The position numbers and the translations under genes are program-made. Positions 28,217 to 36,110 of a stretch of DNA of 64,000 nt are shown one piece after another. The stretch lies in the NCBI GenBank assembly GCA_030765725.1, contig JAVCDF010000003.1, forward strand, positions 120,001 to 184,000. Direction: 5' to 3'. This DNA is from Candidatus Chlorobium antarcticum (GTDB taxonomy: Bacteria > Bacteroidota > Chlorobiia > Chlorobiales > Chlorobiaceae). The number at the start of each line of letters is the position of its first letter. Positions within the stretch are counted from its first letter, which is position 1. The notes beneath the pieces were generated by a model, which was not told where the DNA came from, searched no databases, and worked only from the letters and a program-made list of their open reading frames with translations.

Positions 28217-28879
28217 TCAGCAGCAGTTGTCGAGCAGTTCCAGCAGTTCAGTGGGGTGCGTAGCGAGTGCGCGGGCCCCGAACTCAACCAGTTCGCTTTC
28301 GGGACGGAATCCCCAGAGAACCCCTGCAGGATACATACCCGCCCGTGTAGCGGTGAGCATGTCAATACCGGTATCACCAACATAAAGGATTTCAGACGGC
28401 TCTCTTCCAAGCTGCTTTGCTACCAGAAGCGCACCTTCAGGTTCAGGCTTGTGCTGTATTCCCTCATGGTGCCCCATCACAACATCGAAATTCCATTCCT
28501 TAAGCAGATGCTCAGCGCAGAGCTTTGTGAAGTGGTCCGCCTTGTTGGAGAGGATTGCTTTGGGTATTCCGCGCGTTTCAAGTCCGTCGAGCAGTTCCGC
28601 TATTCCGGCGTAAGGGCGTGAGAGATCATTCCAGTGCAGAGCGTATGCCTCAAGCAGTTCTCCGAGAAGAACTTCAATTCTTTCAGGGGTTGCCTCTCCT
28701 TCCGGTAGGGCCTTTCGGATGAGCTCGCGCATCCCGCTTCCTACGAGATAACGACAGGCATCAATCGAGTGTGTGGGATAACCGTGCCGGGCCAGAACGG
28801 TGTTGAGGGTTGCGGCAATATCTTCAAGGGTGTCGAGAAGGGTGCCGTCCATATCAAAGATGACCGCTTTGCAGTTCAT
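28217..28879 (-). CDS. Phosphoglycolate phosphatase-type HAD hydrolase
   Basis: A HAD phosphatase, 220 residues. Motif I FDMDGTLLDT (residues 8-17), motif II AILSNKA, the Lys of GIQHKPEPEG and motif IV YVGDTGIDMLTA are complete, with an alpha-helical cap between motifs I and II as in Gph. Phosphoglycolate arises in DNA repair of 3'-phosphoglycolate ends as well as in photorespiration. Its ATG overlaps the stop of the upstream methyltransferase by four bases (ATGA), so the two are co-translated. Confidence 0.82.
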   Translation of the reverse strand: MNCKAVIFDMDGTLLDTLEDIAATLNTVLARHGYPTHSIDACRYLVGSGMRELIRKALPEGEATPERIEVLLGELLEAYALHWNDLSRPYAGIAELLDGLETRGIPKAILSNKADHFTKLCAEHLLKEWNFDVVMGHHEGIQHKPEPEGALLVAKQLGREPSEILYVGDTGIDMLTATRAGMYPAGVLWGFRPESELVEFGARALATHPTELLELLDNCC

Positions 28880-29583
28880 GGTCGGGGGGAGGAAAAGGTT
28901 GAAAGAGAAATGAGAGGCGGTTTGTGGGCAGTCAGCAGAAAAATCGGGTAGGATGCATCCACACCGGCCCGGTTCTTTTTTTCAACCGTGTGGGCGGTTT
29001 TGAAAGAAATGCCTGCAAATCCAGCCTGTTCAAGCATTTCTGTAAGTTTCTTTCGGTCGAACCCGGGGTGCACTTTTTCTTCGGGGTCGTCATGGAATAA
29101 CCCCTCTTCATGGTCGAGATCAGCAATGGCCAGCGTTCCCCCGTCGGAAAGCATGTTGAACAGTATGCCAATGAACGGTGCAGTACTGTCAATATGGTGG
29201 AGCGTCATGCTTGAATAAATAAAGTCATAGGGGGCCTTCAGTCGCCGGCGATCCTCGGCTGAGGAGAGGTCCAGACAGAGGGTCTCGATGTTTTTGATAC
29301 CCGATGCGATGAGTTTTCCTTCAAGCACTCCAAGCATCCGGTGCGAAGTGTCAATTGCCGTCAGGTGCCGGAGCCTGGGGGCTACCTGCATTGTTACCAG
29401 GCCAGTGCCACAGCCGAACTCAAGCCCTTCTGTTGAGCCCTTCAGAGGAACGGTTTTGGTAATGGCCGTTGCTACGGCCTCGGCGATGCGGGTGCGGCGG
29501 GGGTTGCTGTCAAAGTCCGCAGCCTGCCGGTTGAATTTTTCAGAGCTGTGCCAGTTGTTTTTCATAGATGAGAAAATAACCAT
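28876..29583 (-). CDS. Class I SAM-dependent methyltransferase
   Basis: A Rossmann-type methyltransferase of about 235 residues. Motif I LEFGCGTGLVTM (near residues 48-59), motif II AIDTSHRML, LCLDLSS, the post-motif SSMTLHHI and ADLDHEEG are present. It resembles small-molecule or ubiquinone/menaquinone-type methyltransferases but its substrate is unknown. The start may be ATG 29583 (GAAGAG upstream) or ATG 29565. It is followed by a phosphoglycolate phosphatase in a four-base overlap. Confidence 0.8.
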   Translation of the reverse strand: MVIFSSMKNNWHSSEKFNRQAADFDSNPRRTRIAEAVATAITKTVPLKGSTEGLEFGCGTGLVTMQVAPRLRHLTAIDTSHRMLGVLEGKLIASGIKNIETLCLDLSSAEDRRRLKAPYDFIYSSMTLHHIDSTAPFIGILFNMLSDGGTLAIADLDHEEGLFHDDPEEKVHPGFDRKKLTEMLEQAGFAGISFKTAHTVEKKNRAGVDASYPIFLLTAHKPPLISLSTFSSPRP

Positions 29584-29748
29584 TCATCGTTCTCTTCAAA
29601 ATGAAAGGGTGACCCGATTTTTTGTAGGCGCCTGAACGGGAGTCCCTTTAATTTACAGAGTTGTTGCATCCCCGTAACTCTACGGCAACACTGGTTTGGT
29701 TTTTTAGGACTGTAGCCTGAAAAACAACCAGTGAGGAGCCCTTTGGCA

Positions 29749-30552
29749 ATGAAGCAGCTTTTCAAACCACTTCCACATCTTTCGCCTATGCGGGCGCTTC
29801 TTGTGAAGCTGCTTATGCTTCCGAATTTTCTCCTTATGCGCGCGGAGGGGATGGAACATCTTCCCTCCACCAGAGGTCCCTTCATTTTCGCATTCAACCA
29901 CAACAATTCGGCAGAAGCGTTGATGGTCCCCATCTTTTTCATCTACCATCTTGGAGGCCATACCATCAGTTTCGTCATCGACTGGATGTATGGCCGTGTT
30001 CCTGTGCTTGGCCGTATGATGGATATGATTGAACCGGTATATGTGTATACCAAGCGCTCCCCACTCCGCTGGATTGAGTCGTCCCGTCCTGTCCGTACTG
30101 CTGAAAATACCGCGCAGCGCTGCTGCCGTAAAATAGCCGCCGGGCGCAGCATTGGCATTTTCCCTGAAGGAACGCGTAACCCTGACCCCGAAACCCTCGG
30201 GCGTGCACGCAGCGGCATTGGCCATATAGCACTTGAAAGTGGCGTCAAGGTCATTCCTGTAGGCATAGACTTCCCTCTGCGAAGAGAGAAGGGCAGGATT
30301 CCCGTATTCGGACGAACCATCCTCCGCGTTGGCAGCCCCATGGACTTCACCAATTGCTCGGAAGAGTACCGCAGCCTCTCAGGAAAGGGAAGTGAAAAAG
30401 CGCAGCAGAGGAACCGGCTTGCCATGGAGGTGACCCATTCTGTCATGCGCAGCCTTTCCGGCCTTTCCGGCAAGGAGTGTCACGAGAGCCAGATATTTGC
30501 AGCAACCACACATCATCAACCACAAACCGGGGAAAGGCTATGTCAAGTGTAA
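29749..30552 (+). CDS. PlsC-type lysophospholipid acyltransferase
   Basis: A 267-residue membrane-associated acyltransferase. Motif I is NHNNSAEA where the usual NHxxxxD has Glu in place of Asp (His-X4-Glu). Motif III is FPEGTRN, the glycerol-3-phosphate-binding pattern, and two hydrophobic stretches (residues 16-30 and about 55-75) suggest membrane association. ATG 29749 follows a weak AGGAG; TTG 29743 is possible. It overlaps the downstream GNAT gene by 13 bases, so they are co-translated. The pairing resembles OlsA/OlsB of ornithine-lipid synthesis, but the identity is only inferred. Confidence 0.85.
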   Translation: MKQLFKPLPHLSPMRALLVKLLMLPNFLLMRAEGMEHLPSTRGPFIFAFNHNNSAEALMVPIFFIYHLGGHTISFVIDWMYGRVPVLGRMMDMIEPVYVYTKRSPLRWIESSRPVRTAENTAQRCCRKIAAGRSIGIFPEGTRNPDPETLGRARSGIGHIALESGVKVIPVGIDFPLRREKGRIPVFGRTILRVGSPMDFTNCSEEYRSLSGKGSEKAQQRNRLAMEVTHSVMRSLSGLSGKECHESQIFAATTHHQPQTGERLCQV

Positions 30553-31211
30553 CCGTAAGAAAGATAGAGTGTGCGGCCGACAGGCTTTGTGCGCTGGAGG
30601 TTATTGAGCAGGTGTTCCGAAAGGAAAAGAACTGGATTGCAACGGTGAATGAGCAGATGCCGGAGGGCGTTGAAAACGACAGTAGGGTATCATGGTTCCT
30701 GGCGGAGGTCAACGGTAAGCCGGCAGGCATCATCAGACTGCTTTATGACCCTTCCCTTGAGCTCCCCGAAGGCTACGGTGTGTCGTTCGAGCCGGGCGTT
30801 GACATTGAAAAGATCCGCAATGCCGGCCGGTACGCTGAAATAGGTCGCTTTATGATTTTGGGCGAGTACCGCCGCAACCCCCGCGTGGCACTCCGCCTCA
30901 TGCGTTCGGCAACAGCCGAGGTTGTTGAGCGCGATTACACCCATTTCATTACCGATGTGTTTGAAGGGGAAGCCAACTCTCCCTTCAACTTCCATACCCG
31001 TGTGCTCGGCTTCGAGGTTGTGGGCAAGCACCTTTTTGGAGACCTCAACTGCAGCTCCACGCGCATCATCCTGACGCTTGATATCCTCAAACTCTACCGC
31101 CGGGTCAAGAACAGCCGCAGCAGAATATATATGGAGCTGACCGAGGGCATTCGTGCCGTTATGGAGCGCAAGGCGGCATTGCGCCAGCGGAGGACTGTAT
31201 CGGGGGCATAA
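30540..31211 (+). CDS. GNAT/FeeM-like N-acyltransferase
   Basis: A 223-residue GNAT-fold protein with the acyl-CoA/ACP-binding style EIGRFMILGEYRRNPRVALRLM (near residues 98-118) and FHTRVLGFEVVG. The overall pattern is like the N-acyl amino acid synthase (FeeM) and AHL-synthase-like branch rather than classical acetyltransferases. Its start, ATG 30540 with GGGGAAAGG upstream, lies inside the PlsC gene. The substrate is unknown. In the OlsB model the GNAT N-acylates an amino acid and the PlsC protein O-acylates the product. Confidence 0.72.
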   Translation: MSSVTVRKIECAADRLCALEVIEQVFRKEKNWIATVNEQMPEGVENDSRVSWFLAEVNGKPAGIIRLLYDPSLELPEGYGVSFEPGVDIEKIRNAGRYAEIGRFMILGEYRRNPRVALRLMRSATAEVVERDYTHFITDVFEGEANSPFNFHTRVLGFEVVGKHLFGDLNCSSTRIILTLDILKLYRRVKNSRSRIYMELTEGIRAVMERKAALRQRRTVSGA

Positions 31212-31264
31212 ATCGGGCTGCTTGTCCCCCTTTGGACAACGAACGGGATGACGGGAGGTTTGCC

Positions 31265-31525
31265 ATGCTGAAGATTGACGAACTGAAAGCTGAGGTTAAG
31301 GGCGAGTTCTTTTTTCAGGAGGAACTCAGCAAGCACAATGTGAAGAAGGTAGAGGCACTTGCGGACATAATCATCAAGCCAACGGGGAAAAAGGACCTTG
31401 CTCGCCTGCTTGCCCTTCTCGACAGTTCAGGGTACCCGCATATCGTTATCAACGAAAAAGGAAGGGTGCTTTTCCCCGACAGGCGGTTTCATGGAGCAGT
31501 AGTCATAACCAACATCAAAACATGA
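31265..31525 (+). CDS. Stand-alone N-terminal half of FAD-linked oxidase fold (hypothetical)
   Basis: An 86-residue protein, from ATG 31265. The stretch ADIIIKPTGKKDLARLLAL followed by GRVLFPDRRFHGAVVITN resembles the first half of the PCMH/MurB FAD-binding domain, but the glycine loop and the C-terminal half are absent, so a bound FAD is doubtful. It may be a degenerate or partner protein. It lies about 50 bases behind the GNAT gene on the same strand and may share its transcript. Unrecognised otherwise. Confidence 0.45.
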   Translation: MLKIDELKAEVKGEFFFQEELSKHNVKKVEALADIIIKPTGKKDLARLLALLDSSGYPHIVINEKGRVLFPDRRFHGAVVITNIKT

Positions 31526-31671
31526 ATTTCTTGTTTTCAATCTCTTTACAAAGCCTCAACTATTCTGTAACACTCGAGCCATAGATTGTCTGTGCATGAA
31601 AAAATAGCGGTCTGAAATGGGTTCAAGCCGTTTTTCATGGACACATTATACAAACCAACCAAACCCTACTT

Positions 31672-32790
31672 ATGAAAAAGACAGCAATGTTAATCGGTCT
31701 TGCAGCCGTTCTCGGTTTTTCGAGCAACGCGCAGGCCATCGACTGGAACTGGAAAGGCGATATCCGTTACCGTTATGAGTCAAGCCTGAAGGATGATGGC
31801 GATTCTGCTACTGACGACAATAGCCGTGACCGCCATCGTATCCGTGCTCGCTTTGGAATGGATACCTGGATCAACGAAGAGCTTTCAGCAGGGTTGCAGA
31901 TTGCCACAGGTTCAGAGCACGATCCGATTTCCCGTAATGAGACACTTGGTGACAATTTCCAGGCTGATTCCATTTACCTGAACGAAGCCTACATCGATTA
32001 CCACCCGATGTTCCTGAACGGTGATGTCAACATCCTCCTTGGTAAGAGAGCCACCAAAAGCACGCTTGCTGTGATTGATGATCTCATCTGGGATGGAGAT
32101 GTGACCATTGAGGGCGCCACCCTTCAGTACGGTAAGGATGCCAAGGGCAAAGAGAAGGCTGGACTTTGTGCTGTTGCAGGATACTATGCACTGTCTGAAG
32201 TTAAAGCTGGCGATGATGCGTATGTCGCTGCAGTGCAGGCTTCCTACAAAGGTGAGCTCAGTGGCCTCGGCTACCAGATTGGCGCTTCATACTATGACTA
32301 TGTCCATCTTGCCGGTCAGGAATATGACCTGAGTGAAGATCAAGATAACACATATGGCGCTGTTGACTATGACATCGTTGAGCTCTTCGGTAATGTGAGC
32401 GGAAAGGTCTCTTCACTTCCCTGGAAGCTTTATGGCCAGTATGTGTTCAATATTGCTGACAATAACGACTACAGTGATATAACAGATTCTGAAAAAGACG
32501 GTCTGCTTGTAGGCCTGAAGCTTGGGAAGGCTAAAAAAGTCGGGCAGCTTGAAGGATCTGCAGAATATGTCCGTCTTGAAAAAGATGCAGTCAATCCCTA
32601 TATGACAGACAGCGATCGTAATGGTGGCGGAACCAATCTTGAGGGCTTCAAGATCAGCTCAAAGTATCAGCTGATTCAGAACATGACTCTTGGTGCTACC
32701 TACTTCAATTTCCACAAGATTGTGGGTACGGAAGCTGAAACTGATGCAACCAAGCATCTCTTCCAGCTTGACGCAGTCGTGAAGTTCTAA
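31672..32790 (+). CDS. Outer-membrane porin-like beta-barrel protein
   Basis: A signal peptide (MKKTAMLIGLAAVLGFSSNAQA, cut after AQA) precedes repeated amphipathic strands with alternating aromatic residues (IDWNWKGDIRYRYESS and later GEL, GLKLGKAKKVGQLEGSAEYVRL). The 372-residue protein ends in the aromatic strand LDAVVKF. Its position right before pstS suggests a role in phosphate or anion passage across the outer membrane, as for OprP/OprO; this is inference. A terminator follows. Confidence 0.8.
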   Translation: MKKTAMLIGLAAVLGFSSNAQAIDWNWKGDIRYRYESSLKDDGDSATDDNSRDRHRIRARFGMDTWINEELSAGLQIATGSEHDPISRNETLGDNFQADSIYLNEAYIDYHPMFLNGDVNILLGKRATKSTLAVIDDLIWDGDVTIEGATLQYGKDAKGKEKAGLCAVAGYYALSEVKAGDDAYVAAVQASYKGELSGLGYQIGASYYDYVHLAGQEYDLSEDQDNTYGAVDYDIVELFGNVSGKVSSLPWKLYGQYVFNIADNNDYSDITDSEKDGLLVGLKLGKAKKVGQLEGSAEYVRLEKDAVNPYMTDSDRNGGGTNLEGFKISSKYQLIQNMTLGATYFNFHKIVGTEAETDATKHLFQLDAVVKF

Positions 32791-32855
32791 ACCAGTTGTG
32801 TGTTGTTCTTTCGTGTGTGCTGTTCTTTCTTCGTTCTGTTGTGTGGTTGGCCTGC

Positions 32856-32892
32856 AAGGCTGCCTCTGCTCAGGCAGGGCAGCCTTTTTTTT
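32856..32892 (+). terminator. Rho-independent terminator after porin
   Basis: AAGGCTGCC pairs with GGCAGCCTT (9-bp stem), with a small inner CTGC/GCAG stem, followed by eight T. Confidence 0.85.
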
Positions 32893-32966
32893 AAAGGGCT
32901 GACTGTGTGATTGTGACGGAACACAGATTCGATCTCTTTTTTCTCTCTTGTTTCTTCTAACCTATC

Positions 32967-33794
32967 ATGTATATCAAAATGAAACTCTTCAGGAACATTC
33001 TTCTCGGTGCTGCTGTGCTCGGCGTGATGAGTGCAGGTGAGGCTTCTGCCGCCGGCAAAATCGTCATGGACGGTTCAACCACCGTTGGTCCTATCGCAAA
33101 GTCTTTCGCTGCCTACTTCACCAAAACCACTGGCACTGAAGTGACTGTCAGCGAGTCTGGTTCCGGCAATGGTGCAAAGAGCATCATTAACGGCACCTGT
33201 GACATCGCCAACATGTCTCGCGGTATGAAAGACAAAGAGGTCGCTGCTGCAAAAGCCAAGGGTGTCAGCCCGGTTGAGCACATCGTTGCTCTTGACGGTC
33301 TTGCTGTTGTTGTCAATCCCGGCAACCGCGTTACCGCTCTCAGCAAATCGCAGATCCGCGACATCTACTCCGGCAAAATTACCAACTGGAGCAAAGTTGG
33401 CGGACCGAACGCACAGATCGTCAAAATTCAGCGTGAGTCTAACAGCGGTACTCAGGATACCTTCAAGTCGCTTGTTATGGGCAAACAGTATCCGATCTCC
33501 AAAAGAGCTGAGTCACAGGCCAGCAACGGTGCAGTCAAGAACCGTGTTTCAACTACACCTGCCGCTATCGGATTCATCGGTCTCGGTTTTGTTGACAGCT
33601 CTGTGAAGCCTCTTCTTGTTGAAGGTGTTGCTCCGAGTGCCGAGACTGTGAAGAACGGTACCTACCCGATCTCCCGTCCGCTCTTCATGTACACCAACGG
33701 CCAGCCGACCGGCGTTGTGAAGCAGTTCATCGACCTGAACAAAACCTCTAATGGAATGCGCATGATCAGTGAGCTTGGTTTCGTGAACAAGTAA
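32967..33794 (+). CDS. pstS: Phosphate ABC transporter substrate-binding protein PstS (first copy)
   Basis: Periplasmic phosphate-binding protein, 275 residues. An N-terminal signal peptide ends near SAGEASA. Motifs DGSTTVGPIAKSF, SESGSGNGAKSI, GTCDIANMSRGM and RESNSGTQDTF form the phosphate site. The start may be ATG 32967 or ATG 32979. The next gene is a close paralog; then pstCAB and phoU follow. Terminated by a hairpin at 33832. Confidence 0.92.
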   Translation: MYIKMKLFRNILLGAAVLGVMSAGEASAAGKIVMDGSTTVGPIAKSFAAYFTKTTGTEVTVSESGSGNGAKSIINGTCDIANMSRGMKDKEVAAAKAKGVSPVEHIVALDGLAVVVNPGNRVTALSKSQIRDIYSGKITNWSKVGGPNAQIVKIQRESNSGTQDTFKSLVMGKQYPISKRAESQASNGAVKNRVSTTPAAIGFIGLGFVDSSVKPLLVEGVAPSAETVKNGTYPISRPLFMYTNGQPTGVVKQFIDLNKTSNGMRMISELGFVNK

Positions 33795-33831
33795 GGTTCC
33801 TGAATTTTCAGAGCAACTTCTGTTGGATTCA

Positions 33832-33866
33832 GCCGCTCTCCTCCCTGTGAGGAGGGCGGCTTTTTT
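33832..33866 (+). terminator. Terminator between the two pstS genes
   Basis: GCCGC/GCGGC and CCTCC/GGAGG pair around CTGTGA, with a three-base bulge on the left arm, followed by six T. It lies after pstS copy 1 and may attenuate transcription into copy 2. Confidence 0.75.
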
Positions 33867-33906
33867 GCTATCTTCAAGTTCATGAATTTTACGAAATGAA
33901 CCGGAG

Positions 33907-34719
33907 ATGATATTGAAAAGGATCCTGCTGCTGTTGACTGTTCTTCTGTTTGCTCCTGTGGACGGCGGGGCTGCGGATGGCGGAATTGTCATTGATGGAT
34001 CAACAACGGTGGGGCCTATTGCAAAGTCGTTTGCAGCCTATTTCACGGGTCGCTACGGCGTGCCGGTGACGGTCAGTGAGTCGGGCAGTGGAAATGGTGC
34101 CAAAAGCCTTATCAACGGAACCTGCGACATTGCAGCAATGTCGAGGGCGATGAAAAGCCGCGAGATTGCTGCTGGTGCCACTAAAGGGGTCAGCCCGAAA
34201 GAACATGTGATTGCTCTTGACGGCATTGCCATTGTTGCACACCCTTCAAATCCGGTTCCCAGCATTACCAAAGCGCAGATTGCAGCCATTTATCAGGGGC
34301 GAATTACCCGCTGGAACGCTGTGGGTGGCCCCAATGCGCGGATAGTGGTTATCCAGCGTGAGTCGAACAGCGGAACACAGGGATCGTTCCGTGAGCTTGT
34401 GATGGGTAAAGGGGTGAAGATTACACGCGATGCAGAAACACAGGCCAGTAATGGGGCAGTGAAAAACAGGGTTTCTTCAACACCTGGAGCCATAGGGTTT
34501 CTCGGTCTGGGATTTGTGGACAGTTCTGTGAAAGTTCTTGGGGTGAATGGTGTGATGCCTTCGCCGGCAACCATCCAAAATGGCAGTTATCCGGTTTCCC
34601 GTCCTCTGTATATGTATACCGACGGTGAGCCAAAGGGAGAGGTGAAGCGGTTTATTGGCCTTCCAGAAACGGTTGATGGGAAGCGCATTGTTGAGGAACT
34701 GGGCTTCATTGCAAAATAA
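33907..34719 (+). CDS. pstS: Phosphate ABC transporter substrate-binding protein PstS (second copy)
   Basis: A 270-residue paralog of the gene before it, sharing DGSTTVGPIAKSFAAYF, SGSGNGAKSLINGTCDIAAMSR, RESNSGTQGSF and QASNGAVKNRVSSTP. A signal peptide (MILKRILLLLTVLLFAPVDGG) is present. It was probably duplicated in place. The two may differ in affinity; sequence alone does not tell. The pst membrane genes begin 162 bases on. Confidence 0.92.
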   Translation: MILKRILLLLTVLLFAPVDGGAADGGIVIDGSTTVGPIAKSFAAYFTGRYGVPVTVSESGSGNGAKSLINGTCDIAAMSRAMKSREIAAGATKGVSPKEHVIALDGIAIVAHPSNPVPSITKAQIAAIYQGRITRWNAVGGPNARIVVIQRESNSGTQGSFRELVMGKGVKITRDAETQASNGAVKNRVSSTPGAIGFLGLGFVDSSVKVLGVNGVMPSPATIQNGSYPVSRPLYMYTDGEPKGEVKRFIGLPETVDGKRIVEELGFIAK

Positions 34720-34782
34720 AGGAGCTCTTTGTTGCCTTGCCGGAACGGCTTCTTTTTCCTGCCATCCTGTTGGTAGATTGCA

Positions 34783-34800
34783 TGTTGCAAAGATGTAACA
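34783..34800 (+). promoter_or_regulatory. Candidate Pho-box-like repeat upstream of pstC
   Basis: TGTTGCA-AAGA-TGTAACA: two 7-base half-sites 11 bases apart (7-4-7), the layout of a PhoB-type box. Only one such pair is visible; the sequence differs from the E. coli consensus. Function is inferred from position only. Confidence 0.3.
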
Positions 34801-34881
34801 CTGTTGGCTTTTTTTTGCGGGGCAAAGAGTCTATACTTGAAGCGTTGAAAATAAAGCTCCCCGGAACCCAGCTGCATTGTT

Positions 34882-36045
34882 ATGACTGAAGAGGTAAAGA
34901 CGGATGGTCAGCGCTCAAGTGCGTTTGTTGTCAGCCCCCAAAAGCGCAAAATGCAGAAACTGGCCAAAAACGCCGGAGAAACACTTCTTCTTGGTATTGC
35001 TTCGTTTGTTGCCATTATTGTACTCTTCATATTCTTCTTTGTGGCGGTTGATGCTATCCCCTATTTTCAGCTTCGCGGCTTTACTGAGTTTTTTACCAGC
35101 ACAGGCTGGTACCCGGCAGATGAGCCCGGTGAATTCGGTGCTCTTGCCATCATTTATGGTAGTGCCATGGTAACCTTCGGTTCAGCGTTGCTTGCTGTTC
35201 CCATGGGCATCGCTGCTGCGGTATGCCTCAGCGACATTCTCCCGTTCTCGGTCAGGCAGTATGCCAAGCCGGTGATTGAAATGCTGGCAGCCATACCTTC
35301 AGTGGCATTTGGTTTCTTTGCCCTTGTTATTCTTGCGCCGCTGCTCCAGTCAAACGGAGGCCCGCTTCTGATGTGGACCTGGTGGATACTTGCAGCTCCC
35401 TTTCTTCTTCTTGCTGTTATTGTTGCTGCCGATTTGCTCTCCGCCCGTTTTGCCCAGGAGGAGAACCGTAAGAAAATGGCATTGCTTCTCCAGAGTCTTT
35501 TCGGTTTGCTCGCTGTTCTTGTGCTCTATGTGGTGGGCACAAAGCTGAACGCTATAGAGATTATTACCGGTACCAACGCACTGAATGTTTCAATCATACT
35601 CAGTTTCATGGCACTTCCCACCATTGTGAGTGTGGCTGAAGATGCCTTGCAGTCTGTGGGTCGTGAACTTCGCGAGGGCAGCTATGCGCTTGGTGCAACC
35701 CGGGCCGAAACCCTTCTTAAAACTGTGCTTCCAGCGGCAAGCAGTGGTATTCTGGCCGCTGTAATTCTTGGCATCATGCGCGCTCTTGGTGAAACCATGG
35801 TTGTGTGGATGGCCTCGGGCAACTCCTCGCACATCCCCGATCCCTGGTACAACTATCTGGATGCTGTCCGTACGCTGACGGCAACCATTGCTGGCGACAT
35901 GGGAGAGGCTGATCAGGTGACCGGTTCAGAGCGTTACCATGTGCTCTTTGCGATGGGTCTTCTGCTGCTTGTCATCAGTTTCTTCAGCAACCTGGTGAGT
36001 GAGCGCATTGTGGTCCGCCAGAGAAAGATTCTTTCGGGACAGTGA
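34882..36045 (+). CDS. pstC: Phosphate ABC transporter permease PstC
   Basis: Integral membrane subunit, 387 residues, with about six or seven helices. The BPD transporter motif EAL-like loop reads REGSYALGATRAETLLKTVLPAASSGILAAVILG, and the ALGETM region ends the domain. It is longer than usual PstC (about 300) through an N-terminal cytoplasmic extension and an internal hydrophobic segment (about residues 165-225). Followed by pstA 65 bases on. Confidence 0.9.
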   Translation: MTEEVKTDGQRSSAFVVSPQKRKMQKLAKNAGETLLLGIASFVAIIVLFIFFFVAVDAIPYFQLRGFTEFFTSTGWYPADEPGEFGALAIIYGSAMVTFGSALLAVPMGIAAAVCLSDILPFSVRQYAKPVIEMLAAIPSVAFGFFALVILAPLLQSNGGPLLMWTWWILAAPFLLLAVIVAADLLSARFAQEENRKKMALLLQSLFGLLAVLVLYVVGTKLNAIEIITGTNALNVSIILSFMALPTIVSVAEDALQSVGRELREGSYALGATRAETLLKTVLPAASSGILAAVILGIMRALGETMVVWMASGNSSHIPDPWYNYLDAVRTLTATIAGDMGEADQVTGSERYHVLFAMGLLLLVISFFSNLVSERIVVRQRKILSGQ

Positions 36046-36110
36046 CCATCTGCCTGGCAGGCCTGGCTATATAAATTTTGAGTTGATTCAACTCAATTAA
36101 ACCGCAAGTC

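Noticed and set aside
32893-32966. Pho box before pstS copy 1
   Set aside because: TGTGTGATTGTGACGG is near here, but the half-sites are 8 bases apart, not 11, so no good match.
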